This document shows, in pieces, positions 7,785-13,441 of a stretch of 14,722 nucleotides of DNA (position 1 is the stretch's first letter; the number at the start of each line of letters is the position of its first letter). A program made the translations under genes and the position numbers. Origin of the DNA: Acidobacteriota bacterium (GTDB lineage Bacteria > Acidobacteriota > Terriglobia > Terriglobales > Acidobacteriaceae); NCBI GenBank assembly GCA_028873155.1, contig JAGWML010000047.1:1-14722 (forward strand), given 5' to 3'. Under the pieces are notes generated by a model, which did not search any database, was not told the DNA's origin, and saw only the letters and a list, made by a program, of their open reading frames with translations.

Positions 7785-8098
7785 TGGGGATCGCAGCTCC
7801 CGTCGGGGCAAAGCGATTGCGGACGCGCAGCAGCGCGGGCAAGCTGCTCCTCCTCGCCGGCCAGTTCTTCGTCGAGAATGCCCATCTGGCGGAAGGAATC
7901 CAGCGTTTCCTCGGCGGTCTGCTGGTCAATCTTGGAGATGGCAAAGCCCACATGGACAAGGGTATAGTCGCCAACTTCGACCTCGGGCACATAGTCCATA
8001 CAGACGCGTTTGACGACGCCGCCGAAGTTGACCCGGCCCACGCGCAGGCCGCCTTCATCGGCGATGGACTCGACTTTTCCTGGAATCGCTAGGCACAT
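7781..8098 (-). CDS. hypC: HypC, hydrogenase assembly chaperone with Cys-containing tail
   Basis: HypC is a small chaperone that carries the iron precursor between HypD and the hydrogenase large subunit. The N-terminus MCLAIPG has the essential Cys2, exposed after Met removal, and His49 fits the conserved iron-binding His. GRVNFGGV and GDYTLVHVGFAISKID are normal family blocks. At 105 aa it is somewhat long: after the core (about 1-75) comes an acidic, Ala-rich segment and a tail CPDGSCDPQ with two extra cysteines (97 and 102). It is the first gene of a tightly overlapped hypC-D-E unit. It has a possible AAGG ribosome binding site 8 nt upstream, overlapping the predicted -10 box, and an activator site just beyond. 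Confidence 0.95.
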   Translation of the reverse strand: MCLAIPGKVESIADEGGLRVGRVNFGGVVKRVCMDYVPEVEVGDYTLVHVGFAISKIDQQTAEETLDSFRQMGILDEELAGEEEQLARAAARPQSLCPDGSCDPQ

Positions 8099-8107
8099 GG
8101 CAAGTAC

Positions 8108-8113
8108 CTTATA
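8108..8113 (-). promoter_or_regulatory. -10 box of the hypC promoter
   Basis: On the minus strand the hexamer TATAAG matches the sigma70 -10 consensus at 5 of 6 positions and ends exactly 9 nt before the hypC ATG. Transcription would start near 8101-8102, giving a leader of only about 3-4 nt. No -35 hexamer is present (ATCCCA at the expected place), which fits a promoter that depends on the activator site at 8136-8151. Alternatively hypC is only read through from hypA. Confidence 0.5.
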
Positions 8114-8135
8114 CCTTCGGCGTGGAGATGTGGGA

Positions 8136-8151
8136 TGTGATTTAGATCACT
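8136..8151. promoter_or_regulatory. CRP/FNR-family operator upstream of hypC
   Basis: TGTGATTTAGATCACT contains the perfect arms GTGAT-N4-ATCAC and matches the CRP consensus TGTGA-N6-TCACA at 9 of 10 defined positions. The core TGAT-N4-ATCA is also the FNR core, so either a CRP-like or an FNR-like regulator could bind. Its centre (8143/8144) lies 41.5-42.5 bp upstream of the transcription start predicted from the -10 box at 8108-8113. That is the class II activator position, where the protein replaces the missing -35 contact. It sits 3 nt after the DUF1801 stop codon, in the 56-nt gap before hypC. Confidence 0.62.
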
Positions 8152-8154
8152 CAA

Positions 8155-8562
8155 TCAGCGGCTTTTTGCATGTTCTTTGCGCTCATTCTCGGTCACGCGC
8201 GCCTTGACCATTTTCCTCACCAGAACCGCGGGCAATGGCTGGTCGATTGGGAACTGCAGCGTTCCTTTGGAGGTGCGGTAGCCAGCGAGCTCGTCCTGCA
8301 TCGCGTCGATCAGCGAGGCCTGCATGGGAAAGAAGCTGCAATGGTTTTTGAACGCGGCATAGGCGACGAGGGAGCCCTTGTAGCGAAAGGCAGGCATCCC
8401 GTAGCTGATGCACTCGGCGGCTGCCCTGGGTGCGGCTGCGCGGATTCGAGCGCGCAGGGTGCGCAAGGTCGTCCGCGCGGGCTCAGGCACGCGGGCAAGA
8501 TACGCCTCGACGGCTGCCGCCCCGTCGGCGGTTTGAGCACTTCCCTTCTTCGCTGTCTTCAT
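8155..8562 (-). CDS. DUF1801 / YdhG-like protein
   Basis: This 135-aa cytoplasmic protein matches the DUF1801 (YdhG-like) pattern: YLARVPEPAR, then ISYGMPAFRYKG, LVAYAAFKNHCSFFPM, YRTSKGTLQFPIDQPLP and a basic end KMVKARVTENERKEHAK. The fold is a small alpha/beta domain whose biochemical role is not established, so no function is claimed. ATG 8562 has a good GGAGG 6 nt upstream. It sits on the same strand between hypB (36-nt gap) and hypC (56-nt gap), splitting an otherwise overlapping hyp run, and would be co-transcribed with hypAB. No link to hydrogenase maturation is known to me; it may be a passenger. The CRP/FNR-type site directly after its stop suggests hypC regained its own promoter. 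Confidence 0.88.
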   Translation of the reverse strand: MKTAKKGSAQTADGAAAVEAYLARVPEPARTTLRTLRARIRAAAPRAAAECISYGMPAFRYKGSLVAYAAFKNHCSFFPMQASLIDAMQDELAGYRTSKGTLQFPIDQPLPAVLVRKMVKARVTENERKEHAKSR

Positions 8563-8598
8563 GCAGGACCTCCAACATCTGGGGATGCGGGAAGAATG

Positions 8599-9267
8599 CT
8601 ATCGCGCGGATGCGGCTCGTTCGGCGGCCAGATAGTCGAGCCACTCGGCCATGCCCGCACCGGTCTTCGCGGATGTTTCAAAGATACGGATGCCGGGGCG
8701 GATCTCATTGAGATGATGCAGCGCTGCTTCACGGTCGAAGCCGCACGGTTCCGCCAGATCGATTTTGGTAATGACGGCGGCATCGGCGGAGTTGAAGAGA
8801 GTGGGGTATTTAAGCGGCTTGTCTTCGCCCTCTGTGACCGAGAGCAGCGCCACGCGGATCCGCTCGCCGAGGTCGTAACTGGAGGGGCAGACGAGGTTGC
8901 CGACGTTCTCAATGAAGAGATAGTCGAGCGTGCTGAGTTCCCATCCGTCGAGGTGCCTGCCGACCATCTCGGCCTCAAGATGGCAGATGCCGTGGGTGTT
9001 GATCTGGCGGACGGGAGCGCCGCTGGCGGCGAGACGACGGGCGTCATTGTCGGTTTCCAGATCGCCGACCAGTGCAGCAACGCTTGCGCCGCCCTCGCGC
9101 AGAGTGCGCAGCGTGCGTTCCAAAAATGCCGTTTTGCCCGTGCCAGGACTGGAGACGAGGTTGAACACCAGCACACCCGCTGCGGTGAAGCGCCCGCGCA
9201 GGGCGCGCGCCAGCTCGTCGTTCTTCTTCAGAATTCCCTGCCGCAGTTCGACAATCCGCGTTGTCAT
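8599..9267 (-). CDS. hypB: HypB, GTPase for nickel insertion into hydrogenase
   Basis: HypB is a SIMIBI-class GTPase that works with HypA to load nickel into the hydrogenase large subunit. The 222-aa protein has the P-loop SSPGTGKT (39-46, Lys45), GDLETDND (69-75), the dimer-interface nickel/zinc residues Cys95-His96 (THGICHLEAEM) and Cys127 (NVGNLVCPSS), and the guanine-specificity motif TKID (167-170). It lacks the N-terminal Cys motif and the His-rich stretch that some HypB proteins use for high-affinity nickel binding or storage. ATG 9267 overlaps the hypA stop as ATGA and has GAGG 7 nt upstream; the open frame beyond it, to 9702, only shadows hypA. Confidence 0.96.
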   Translation of the reverse strand: MTTRIVELRQGILKKNDELARALRGRFTAAGVLVFNLVSSPGTGKTAFLERTLRTLREGGASVAALVGDLETDNDARRLAASGAPVRQINTHGICHLEAEMVGRHLDGWELSTLDYLFIENVGNLVCPSSYDLGERIRVALLSVTEGEDKPLKYPTLFNSADAAVITKIDLAEPCGFDREAALHHLNEIRPGIRIFETSAKTGAGMAEWLDYLAAERAASAR

Positions 9268-9626
9268 ACCTGTACCTCGGCCTCGTCGATCTCGATTGCT
9301 TCGATCTCCAACTCGCGCCCCTGGCGCACATCCATGGTCAGCTCGCCGCAAGTGGGGCAGCGCAAGCTTTGGACACCGACGATCTCGTCGCTGCGCGCGC
9401 ACCCGACACAATACACCACGACCGGAAGCGTCTTCACGGCAAGTCTTGCGCCTGCAAGAGGCGTTCCTTCTGTCGCGAGGCCGAAGCAGAACTGCAGCGA
9501 GTCCTCGACGACGGCAGCCAGCGCGCCCACTCGCAAGCGCACCTCCACGACACGAGCGCCGGGATAGGCGGCGAGTGACTCCGTAACGGAATCGACGATG
9601 CTGGAGGCGATGGAAAGCTCGTGCAT
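9264..9626 (-). CDS. hypA: HypA, nickel metallochaperone
   Basis: HypA binds nickel at its N-terminus and passes it, with HypB, to the hydrogenase large subunit. The 120-aa protein begins MHELSI, with the nickel ligand His2 (and Glu3), and has the structural zinc site CVGC (Cys73, Cys76) and CPTC (Cys90, Cys93). Length and motifs are standard. It is the first gene of the cluster and overlaps hypB by 4 nt. No ribosome binding site precedes ATG 9626. A -10 box 9 nt upstream suggests a leaderless or very short-leader mRNA, which would explain this. In other bacteria a related protein (HybF) serves the same role; the hyp context favours HypA. Confidence 0.96.
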   Translation of the reverse strand: MHELSIASSIVDSVTESLAAYPGARVVEVRLRVGALAAVVEDSLQFCFGLATEGTPLAGARLAVKTLPVVVYCVGCARSDEIVGVQSLRCPTCGELTMDVRQGRELEIEAIEIDEAEVQV

Positions 9627-9635
9627 GAAAGCATG

Positions 9636-9641
9636 ATTGTA
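9636..9641 (-). promoter_or_regulatory. -10 box of the hypA promoter
   Basis: On the minus strand TACAAT matches the -10 consensus at 5 of 6 positions and ends 9 nt before the hypA ATG, the same distance as the -10 box of hypC. A -35-like TTGTCC (9656-9661) is present, but its 14-bp spacing is too short for a standard promoter. No CRP/FNR-like palindrome was found in this gap. The predicted transcript has a leader of about 3 nt. Confidence 0.4.
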
Positions 9642-9667
9642 CGCCGCCGCAGGACGGACAAGGTGTG

Positions 9668-9685
9668 CCGCCGCGCACGGCGGCG
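9668..9685. other. GC hairpin between divergent hypA and aminotransferase genes
   Basis: GCCGCCG (9668-9674) and CGGCGGC (9679-9685) form a perfect 7-bp GC stem with a 4-nt CGCA loop, in the 92-nt divergent promoter region. As it lies upstream of both genes it is not a terminator. It could be an operator half-site pair or a chance GC-rich palindrome; a further GCCGCCGC copy sits at 9643-9650. Confidence 0.3.
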
Positions 9686-9718
9686 CAGTTGTAAGATGGC
9701 ACTGAAAGGGACTTCCCC

Positions 9719-10909
9719 GTGACTCACACTGCTGCGCCCCACCCGCATACGACCTCCCGCCTGGCCTTGAGCGAACTGGCTCCCGGCGCCATGCAGTCCG
9801 AGATTCGCGCCATGACCACCGAGTGCGACCGCATCGGCGGCATCAACCTGGCGCAGGGTGTGTGTGACACGCCGGTGCCCGCTCCGGTGGAGGCTGAAGC
9901 CCTTGCGGCGATTCACGCCGGGTACAACATCTACACGCGGCTGGACGGCATTACCCGGCTGCGCGAGGCGATCGCGAAGAAGCAGCAAAGCGACTACGGC
10001 CTGCACTATGACCCGGAGACCGAGGTGCTCGTCGCGTCCGGCGCAACGGCGGGGTTGTACGCGGCGGCGATGGCGCTCTTGAATCCGCACGATGAGGTAC
10101 TGCTATTTGAGCCGTTCTACGGCTACCACATGGCCACGCTGAAGTCGATGCGCGTGAAGCCCGCGCTGGTTCCGCTGGCGGAGCCGGACTGGGCGCTGGA
10201 CGTGGACGCGCTGCACGCAGCGATCACGCCGCGCACCAAAGCCATTCTGTTGAACACGCCGGCCAACCCGAGCGGCAAGGTGTTTTCGCGCAGAGAGATT
10301 GAAGCCATCGCCGATGTCTGCCGCGAGCACGACTTGTTCCTCTTCACCGACGAGATCTATGAGTACTTCGTTTACGACGGAGCGGAGCACATCTGCCCTG
10401 CGACGCTGGAGGGGATGCGCGAGCGGACGATTGTGCTGTCGGGCTTCTCGAAGACGTTCTCGGTAACAGGCTGGCGACTGGGCTACGCCACCGCCGATGC
10501 CAAGTGGATGGCGGCGATGGCGTATTTTCACGACCTCACTTACGTGTGCGCTCCCTCGGCTTTGCAACACGGCGCGGCTGCGGGGTTGGAGCAGTTGCCG
10601 CCGTCGTTCTACACACAACTGGCTGCCGATCATCGGGCCAAGCGCGAAAAGATCGTGGCGGCTCTGCGCGACGTGGGCATGGAGCCGGGCGTGCCTGCCG
10701 GCGCCTATTACGTGCTGGCGAAGACGACGGGGCTCAAGGGCCGGACCGCTGCGGAGAAGGCGCGATATCTGCTTGCGGCCACCGGCGTGGCGGCTGTGGC
10801 GGGGTCGGCGTTTTTCCGGCATGGACGCGGCGAAGATCTGTTGCGCTTCTGCTTTGCCAAGAAGGACGCGGATCTGGACGAGGCCTGCGCGCGGCTACGG
10901 CGTTTGTAA
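9719..10909 (+). CDS. PLP-dependent class I/II aminotransferase
   Basis: This cytoplasmic fold-type I aminotransferase has 396 aa. The PLP Lys245 lies in SGFSKTFSVTGWRLGY; the pyridine-binding Asp is in FTDEIYEYFVY, the conserved Asn in NTPANPSGKVF, and the substrate-carboxylate Arg is probably that of LRFCFAKKD. GGINLAQGVCDTP near the N-terminus and YTRLDGITRLREAIA are typical of the aspartate/kynurenine/methionine aminotransferase group. The exact amino donor cannot be decided from the sequence. The start is GTG 9719 with AAAGGG 8 nt upstream; ATG 9791 would remove the conserved SRLALSELAPGAM segment. A weak -10 (TAAGAT, 9692-9697) lies in the divergent region shared with hypA. No metabolic link to hydrogenase maturation is evident. 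Confidence 0.92.
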   Translation: MTHTAAPHPHTTSRLALSELAPGAMQSEIRAMTTECDRIGGINLAQGVCDTPVPAPVEAEALAAIHAGYNIYTRLDGITRLREAIAKKQQSDYGLHYDPETEVLVASGATAGLYAAAMALLNPHDEVLLFEPFYGYHMATLKSMRVKPALVPLAEPDWALDVDALHAAITPRTKAILLNTPANPSGKVFSRREIEAIADVCREHDLFLFTDEIYEYFVYDGAEHICPATLEGMRERTIVLSGFSKTFSVTGWRLGYATADAKWMAAMAYFHDLTYVCAPSALQHGAAAGLEQLPPSFYTQLAADHRAKREKIVAALRDVGMEPGVPAGAYYVLAKTTGLKGRTAAEKARYLLAATGVAAVAGSAFFRHGRGEDLLRFCFAKKDADLDEACARLRRL

Positions 10910-10932
10910 CCGCGCCACCCAACGACGCGGTT
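10908..10932. terminator. Hairpin between convergent aminotransferase and lrgB genes
   Basis: AACCGCG (10908-10914) and CGCGGTT (10926-10932) form a perfect 7-bp stem with an 11-nt loop, spanning from the aminotransferase TAA into the lrgB stop codon. On the plus strand a TTTT run follows at 10938-10941. The convergent position and compactness fit a shared bidirectional terminator. Confidence 0.5.
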
Positions 10933-11636
10933 CAGAGTTTTGCGTGGCGCAGCAGCAGGGCAAGCGCAGCGGCGAGCAGCGATGTGACGACGCCGGATGC
11001 AGCCATGGCCCATGAAGAGACGGCGGACTGCAACTCAGAGCGGCGGACGAGGCTTGCCGTGCCGATGCCGTGCGAGGCTGACCCGATAGCCACTCCGACG
11101 GAGCGATCTTCGCGCACGCGAAAGATTGCGAGGATGGCAGGACCGAATGTGGCTCCGAGCACGCCAGCCAGAATCACCAGAGCGACGGTAATCTGCGGTA
11201 TGCCGCCCAGTTCGCGCGCAACTTCGACGGCGATGGGCGTGGTGACGGATTTGGGCACCGCGGACATGGCCACGGCGATGGGCGCGCCCAGCAACCACGC
11301 GGTGCCGCCCGCGGTCGTCATGCCGACCACCGCGCCAGCGAACACAACCAGAAGCAGTCGCGGCAACGAGCGCTTGAGACGGCGGCCGTTGCGATACATG
11401 GGCACGGCCAGAGCGACCGTCGCCGGGCCCAGCCACCACGTGAGCAAGTTGCCTCCGCGGTTGTAGTCGGCGTAAGGAATGCGAGCGGCGAGCAGCAGCG
11501 TGACGATGGGCACACTGGCTGCCACGATGGGCGGAACCCAGCGCCAGCGCCGGTGCAGCGCAAGCGCGACGGCGTAGCAGACCACTGTGAAGGCGATGCT
11601 GAAGACCGGATGGCGCAACGCGGCGAGAACGCTCAT
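10932..11636 (-). CDS. lrgB: LrgB/CidB-family membrane protein
   Basis: The 234-aa inner-membrane protein has many hydrophobic segments and the LrgB signature blocks: YADYNRGGNLLTWWLGPATVALAVPMY, AVPKSVTTPIAVEVA and GSASHGIGTA. In firmicutes LrgAB/CidAB are holin/antiholin-like proteins that modulate murein hydrolase activity; plant and some bacterial homologs transport glycolate, glycerate or pyruvate. Which role applies here cannot be told. ATG 11636 overlaps the lrgA stop as ATGA, and GAGG lies 7 nt upstream; the longer frame to 11678 is Arg-rich and overlaps lrgA further. It faces the aminotransferase gene convergently. Confidence 0.92.
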   Translation of the reverse strand: MSVLAALRHPVFSIAFTVVCYAVALALHRRWRWVPPIVAASVPIVTLLLAARIPYADYNRGGNLLTWWLGPATVALAVPMYRNGRRLKRSLPRLLLVVFAGAVVGMTTAGGTAWLLGAPIAVAMSAVPKSVTTPIAVEVARELGGIPQITVALVILAGVLGATFGPAILAIFRVREDRSVGVAIGSASHGIGTASLVRRSELQSAVSSWAMAASGVVTSLLAAALALLLRHAKL

Positions 11637-12001
11637 TCGGCCGCCTCGGCATCGGCGGGCAAAACGGCAACGAGCCATCGCCCCAGCAGACCCGTCGTCA
11701 ACAGCACAGCTAGAAAGCTGACGATGAGGCTCGCACTAAGAGCAAATGCCTGACGCGAGAGCACGCGGCCTAAATCCATCAGGCCCACGGTGAGCGGCAC
11801 GAAGAGAAGGACCATGTGGCGCAGGAGCAGGTCCGCTGCGCGCTGCAGCCAAGCCAGCGGAACCAGCCCTGTGGTGAGCGCGACGTAGAGAAGCAGCAGG
11901 CCCAGCACTCCGCCAGGAATGGGCACGCCCACACGATGCAGAAAGCCGCCAAAGAGGAAAAAGCCGACGAGCAGTGCGAGGCCGCGAGCCTGATCGAACA
12001 T
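11633..12001 (-). CDS. lrgA: LrgA/CidA-family membrane protein
   Basis: The 122-aa inner-membrane protein has about four transmembrane helices. The first segment, GLALLVGFFLFGGFL, is followed by the family turn VGVPIPGGVLGLLLL and later HMVLLFVPLTVGLM, the most conserved LrgA region. It is the upstream partner of lrgB, with a 4-nt overlap, and the two probably act as one complex. ATG 12001 is chosen because the first helix begins directly after it; the frame to 12088 adds a polar stretch without family similarity. A GAGG lies only 2 nt before the ATG, too close to be ideal, which may mean a leaderless start (see the promoter at 12008-12037). Confidence 0.87.
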   Translation of the reverse strand: MFDQARGLALLVGFFLFGGFLHRVGVPIPGGVLGLLLLYVALTTGLVPLAWLQRAADLLLRHMVLLFVPLTVGLMDLGRVLSRQAFALSASLIVSFLAVLLTTGLLGRWLVAVLPADAEAAE

Positions 12002-12007
12002 CTCCTC

Positions 12008-12037
12008 ATTGTGAGGCTTTGGAAGGCAACCTGCCAG
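12008..12037 (-). promoter_or_regulatory. Possible lrgAB promoter
   Basis: On the minus strand CTGGCA (12032-12037) and CACAAT (12008-12013) are separated by 18 bp. Each matches its sigma70 hexamer at 4 of 6 positions. Transcription would start at or next to the lrgA ATG. The hexamers are only moderate, so this is a tentative call. Confidence 0.3.
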
Positions 12038-12173
12038 AGGCTCGCGGCGCAGCGGGAGCCTTCCGTTCAGCAGCGCGTGTTGCGGCAAACTCCGCGCAGG
12101 CTTATGCTGTCGGCGTGAGCACAGGTCCGAGCGCCAATTTTAGACGTGGACCTGCGTGCCTGCCGAGGCAGAT

Positions 12174-13364
12174 ATGAAGAACCTGGCCGTTTCTCGATTG
12201 CGTGGTTGCGCGTTTCTCTGGCTCTTGTCATGCGGCATCATCGGACTACCGCCTGTCGGTTCGCAATCCACCACGAACGCGCGAAGCCTGCATTCCTACA
12301 AGGTCGAAGTTCCGGCTACCGAGCTCTGGGTGGATACCAAGATTGATCTGCGCGCAGGTGCGAAGGTGCGCTTCACGGCAAGCGGCACAATGTCGTATCC
12401 CGCCGGCCAGTCGCCGATGGACCGGTTCAGCACCGCAGGATCGTTCGGCCCGGCGGGGCTGTCGCGCGGTTTTGCTGACCTGCTGCATCAGTATCCGGTT
12501 CGCGACGCCGGCCATGGCGCACTGATCGCACGCCTGGGTGACGCGACCTACGCCCAGCCATTTGCCGTGGGCGAGAGCAAAGAGTATGACGTACCCGTCG
12601 CCGGGCGGCTCTACCTCGGCCTCAATCAGAGCCAGGGCGAAGCCGCCAACGCAACGGGAAGTTTCAAGGTGCAGATTGATCTGCTGGCCCAGGGCTCAGC
12701 CAGCGCTGCGCCCGCGACGGCGGGCGGCCCGCCGGATGCGCCCATCGCCGGTATCACTCCGCAACTTCTTGCCGAGATTCCGCGTCGCGTGACGGACCCT
12801 GACGGCAATCCCGGCGACATGGTGAACGTCTTTCTCGTCGGCACGCAGGACGAGGTGCTCCAGGCCTTCACCGCTGCCAACTGGGTGCAGGTGGACAAGT
12901 CCGCCGGTTCATCGGCGCTGAACGCAATCCTCGATTCGCTTGAAAAGAAGGACTACCTGACGATGCCGATGAGCACGCTGATGCTCTTCAACCGGCCACA
13001 GGATTATGGCCTGGCGCATGGCGAAGCGGTGAAGGTGGCGATGTCGCGCAATCACCTGCGGTTGTGGAAGTCGCCCTACGAAGTGAATGGACGGCCGCTG
13101 TGGTGCATCTCGTCCACGCACGATATCGGCTTTGAGCGCGACCAGCGCAACAACGGCGTGACCCACAAAATTGACCCGGACATCGACAATGAGCGCGAGT
13201 ACGTGAGCGGCACGCTCGCGGCCACGGGGCTTGTGGCGCAGCGCGATCATGTAATGCCCGCCGACGCGCTGACGACTGCGAAGACCGCGACAGGCGGCGA
13301 GTTTCACTCCGACGGTCGGATTGCCGTGCTGGTATTGAAGGACACCCAGGCCAAAGGAAACTGA
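12174..13364 (+). CDS. Exported LecA-like / LssY C-terminal domain protein
   Basis: The protein has 396 aa; ATG 12174 has GAGG 5 nt upstream, better than GTG 12156. The N-terminus is an export signal with a possible lipobox LLSC (Cys20), though the hydrophobic run continues past it, so lipoprotein status is open. Residues about 41-172 resemble the PA-IL (LecA) galactose-binding lectin fold: VPATELWVDTKIDL, FTASGTMSY, GALIARLG and NATGSFKVQIDLL. Compared with LecA recalled from memory, several calcium/sugar ligands appear replaced (Q152, E156 and A160; N159 kept). Residues about 215-365 match the LssY_C domain: VNVFLVGTQDEVLQAF, MLFNRPQDYG, NHLRLWKSPYEV, STHDIGFE and THKIDPDIDNEREYV. The role of LssY_C is not established. 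An envelope or surface role is inferred. It is divergent from lrgA and sits 77 nt before the helicase gene. Confidence 0.85.
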   Translation: MKNLAVSRLRGCAFLWLLSCGIIGLPPVGSQSTTNARSLHSYKVEVPATELWVDTKIDLRAGAKVRFTASGTMSYPAGQSPMDRFSTAGSFGPAGLSRGFADLLHQYPVRDAGHGALIARLGDATYAQPFAVGESKEYDVPVAGRLYLGLNQSQGEAANATGSFKVQIDLLAQGSASAAPATAGGPPDAPIAGITPQLLAEIPRRVTDPDGNPGDMVNVFLVGTQDEVLQAFTAANWVQVDKSAGSSALNAILDSLEKKDYLTMPMSTLMLFNRPQDYGLAHGEAVKVAMSRNHLRLWKSPYEVNGRPLWCISSTHDIGFERDQRNNGVTHKIDPDIDNEREYVSGTLAATGLVAQRDHVMPADALTTAKTATGGEFHSDGRIAVLVLKDTQAKGN

Positions 13365-13441
13365 CCAGAACAGACTGCGCCGGAACCGGTACGCCCGGAC
13401 CCGGTACACTAGGCAGAGGAATCTTCCCGCCCGGACCGGTC

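Noticed and set aside
6768..7967. 399-codon plus-strand open frame opposite hypD/hypC
   Set aside because: Antisense shadow; hypD and hypC with all family cysteines occupy the other strand.
8170..9567. 465-codon plus-strand open frame opposite DUF1801, hypB and hypA
   Set aside because: It runs across three well-supported opposite genes and has low-complexity composition, so it is a shadow frame.
8599..9702. HypB as a 367-aa protein with a long N-terminal extension
   Set aside because: The extension overlaps hypA in another frame; the ATG at 9267 has a ribosome binding site and the usual ATGA overlap with hypA.
10504..11466. 320-codon plus-strand open frame across the aminotransferase end and lrgB
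   Set aside because: It covers the convergent junction, out of frame with the aminotransferase and antisense to lrgB; no family features.
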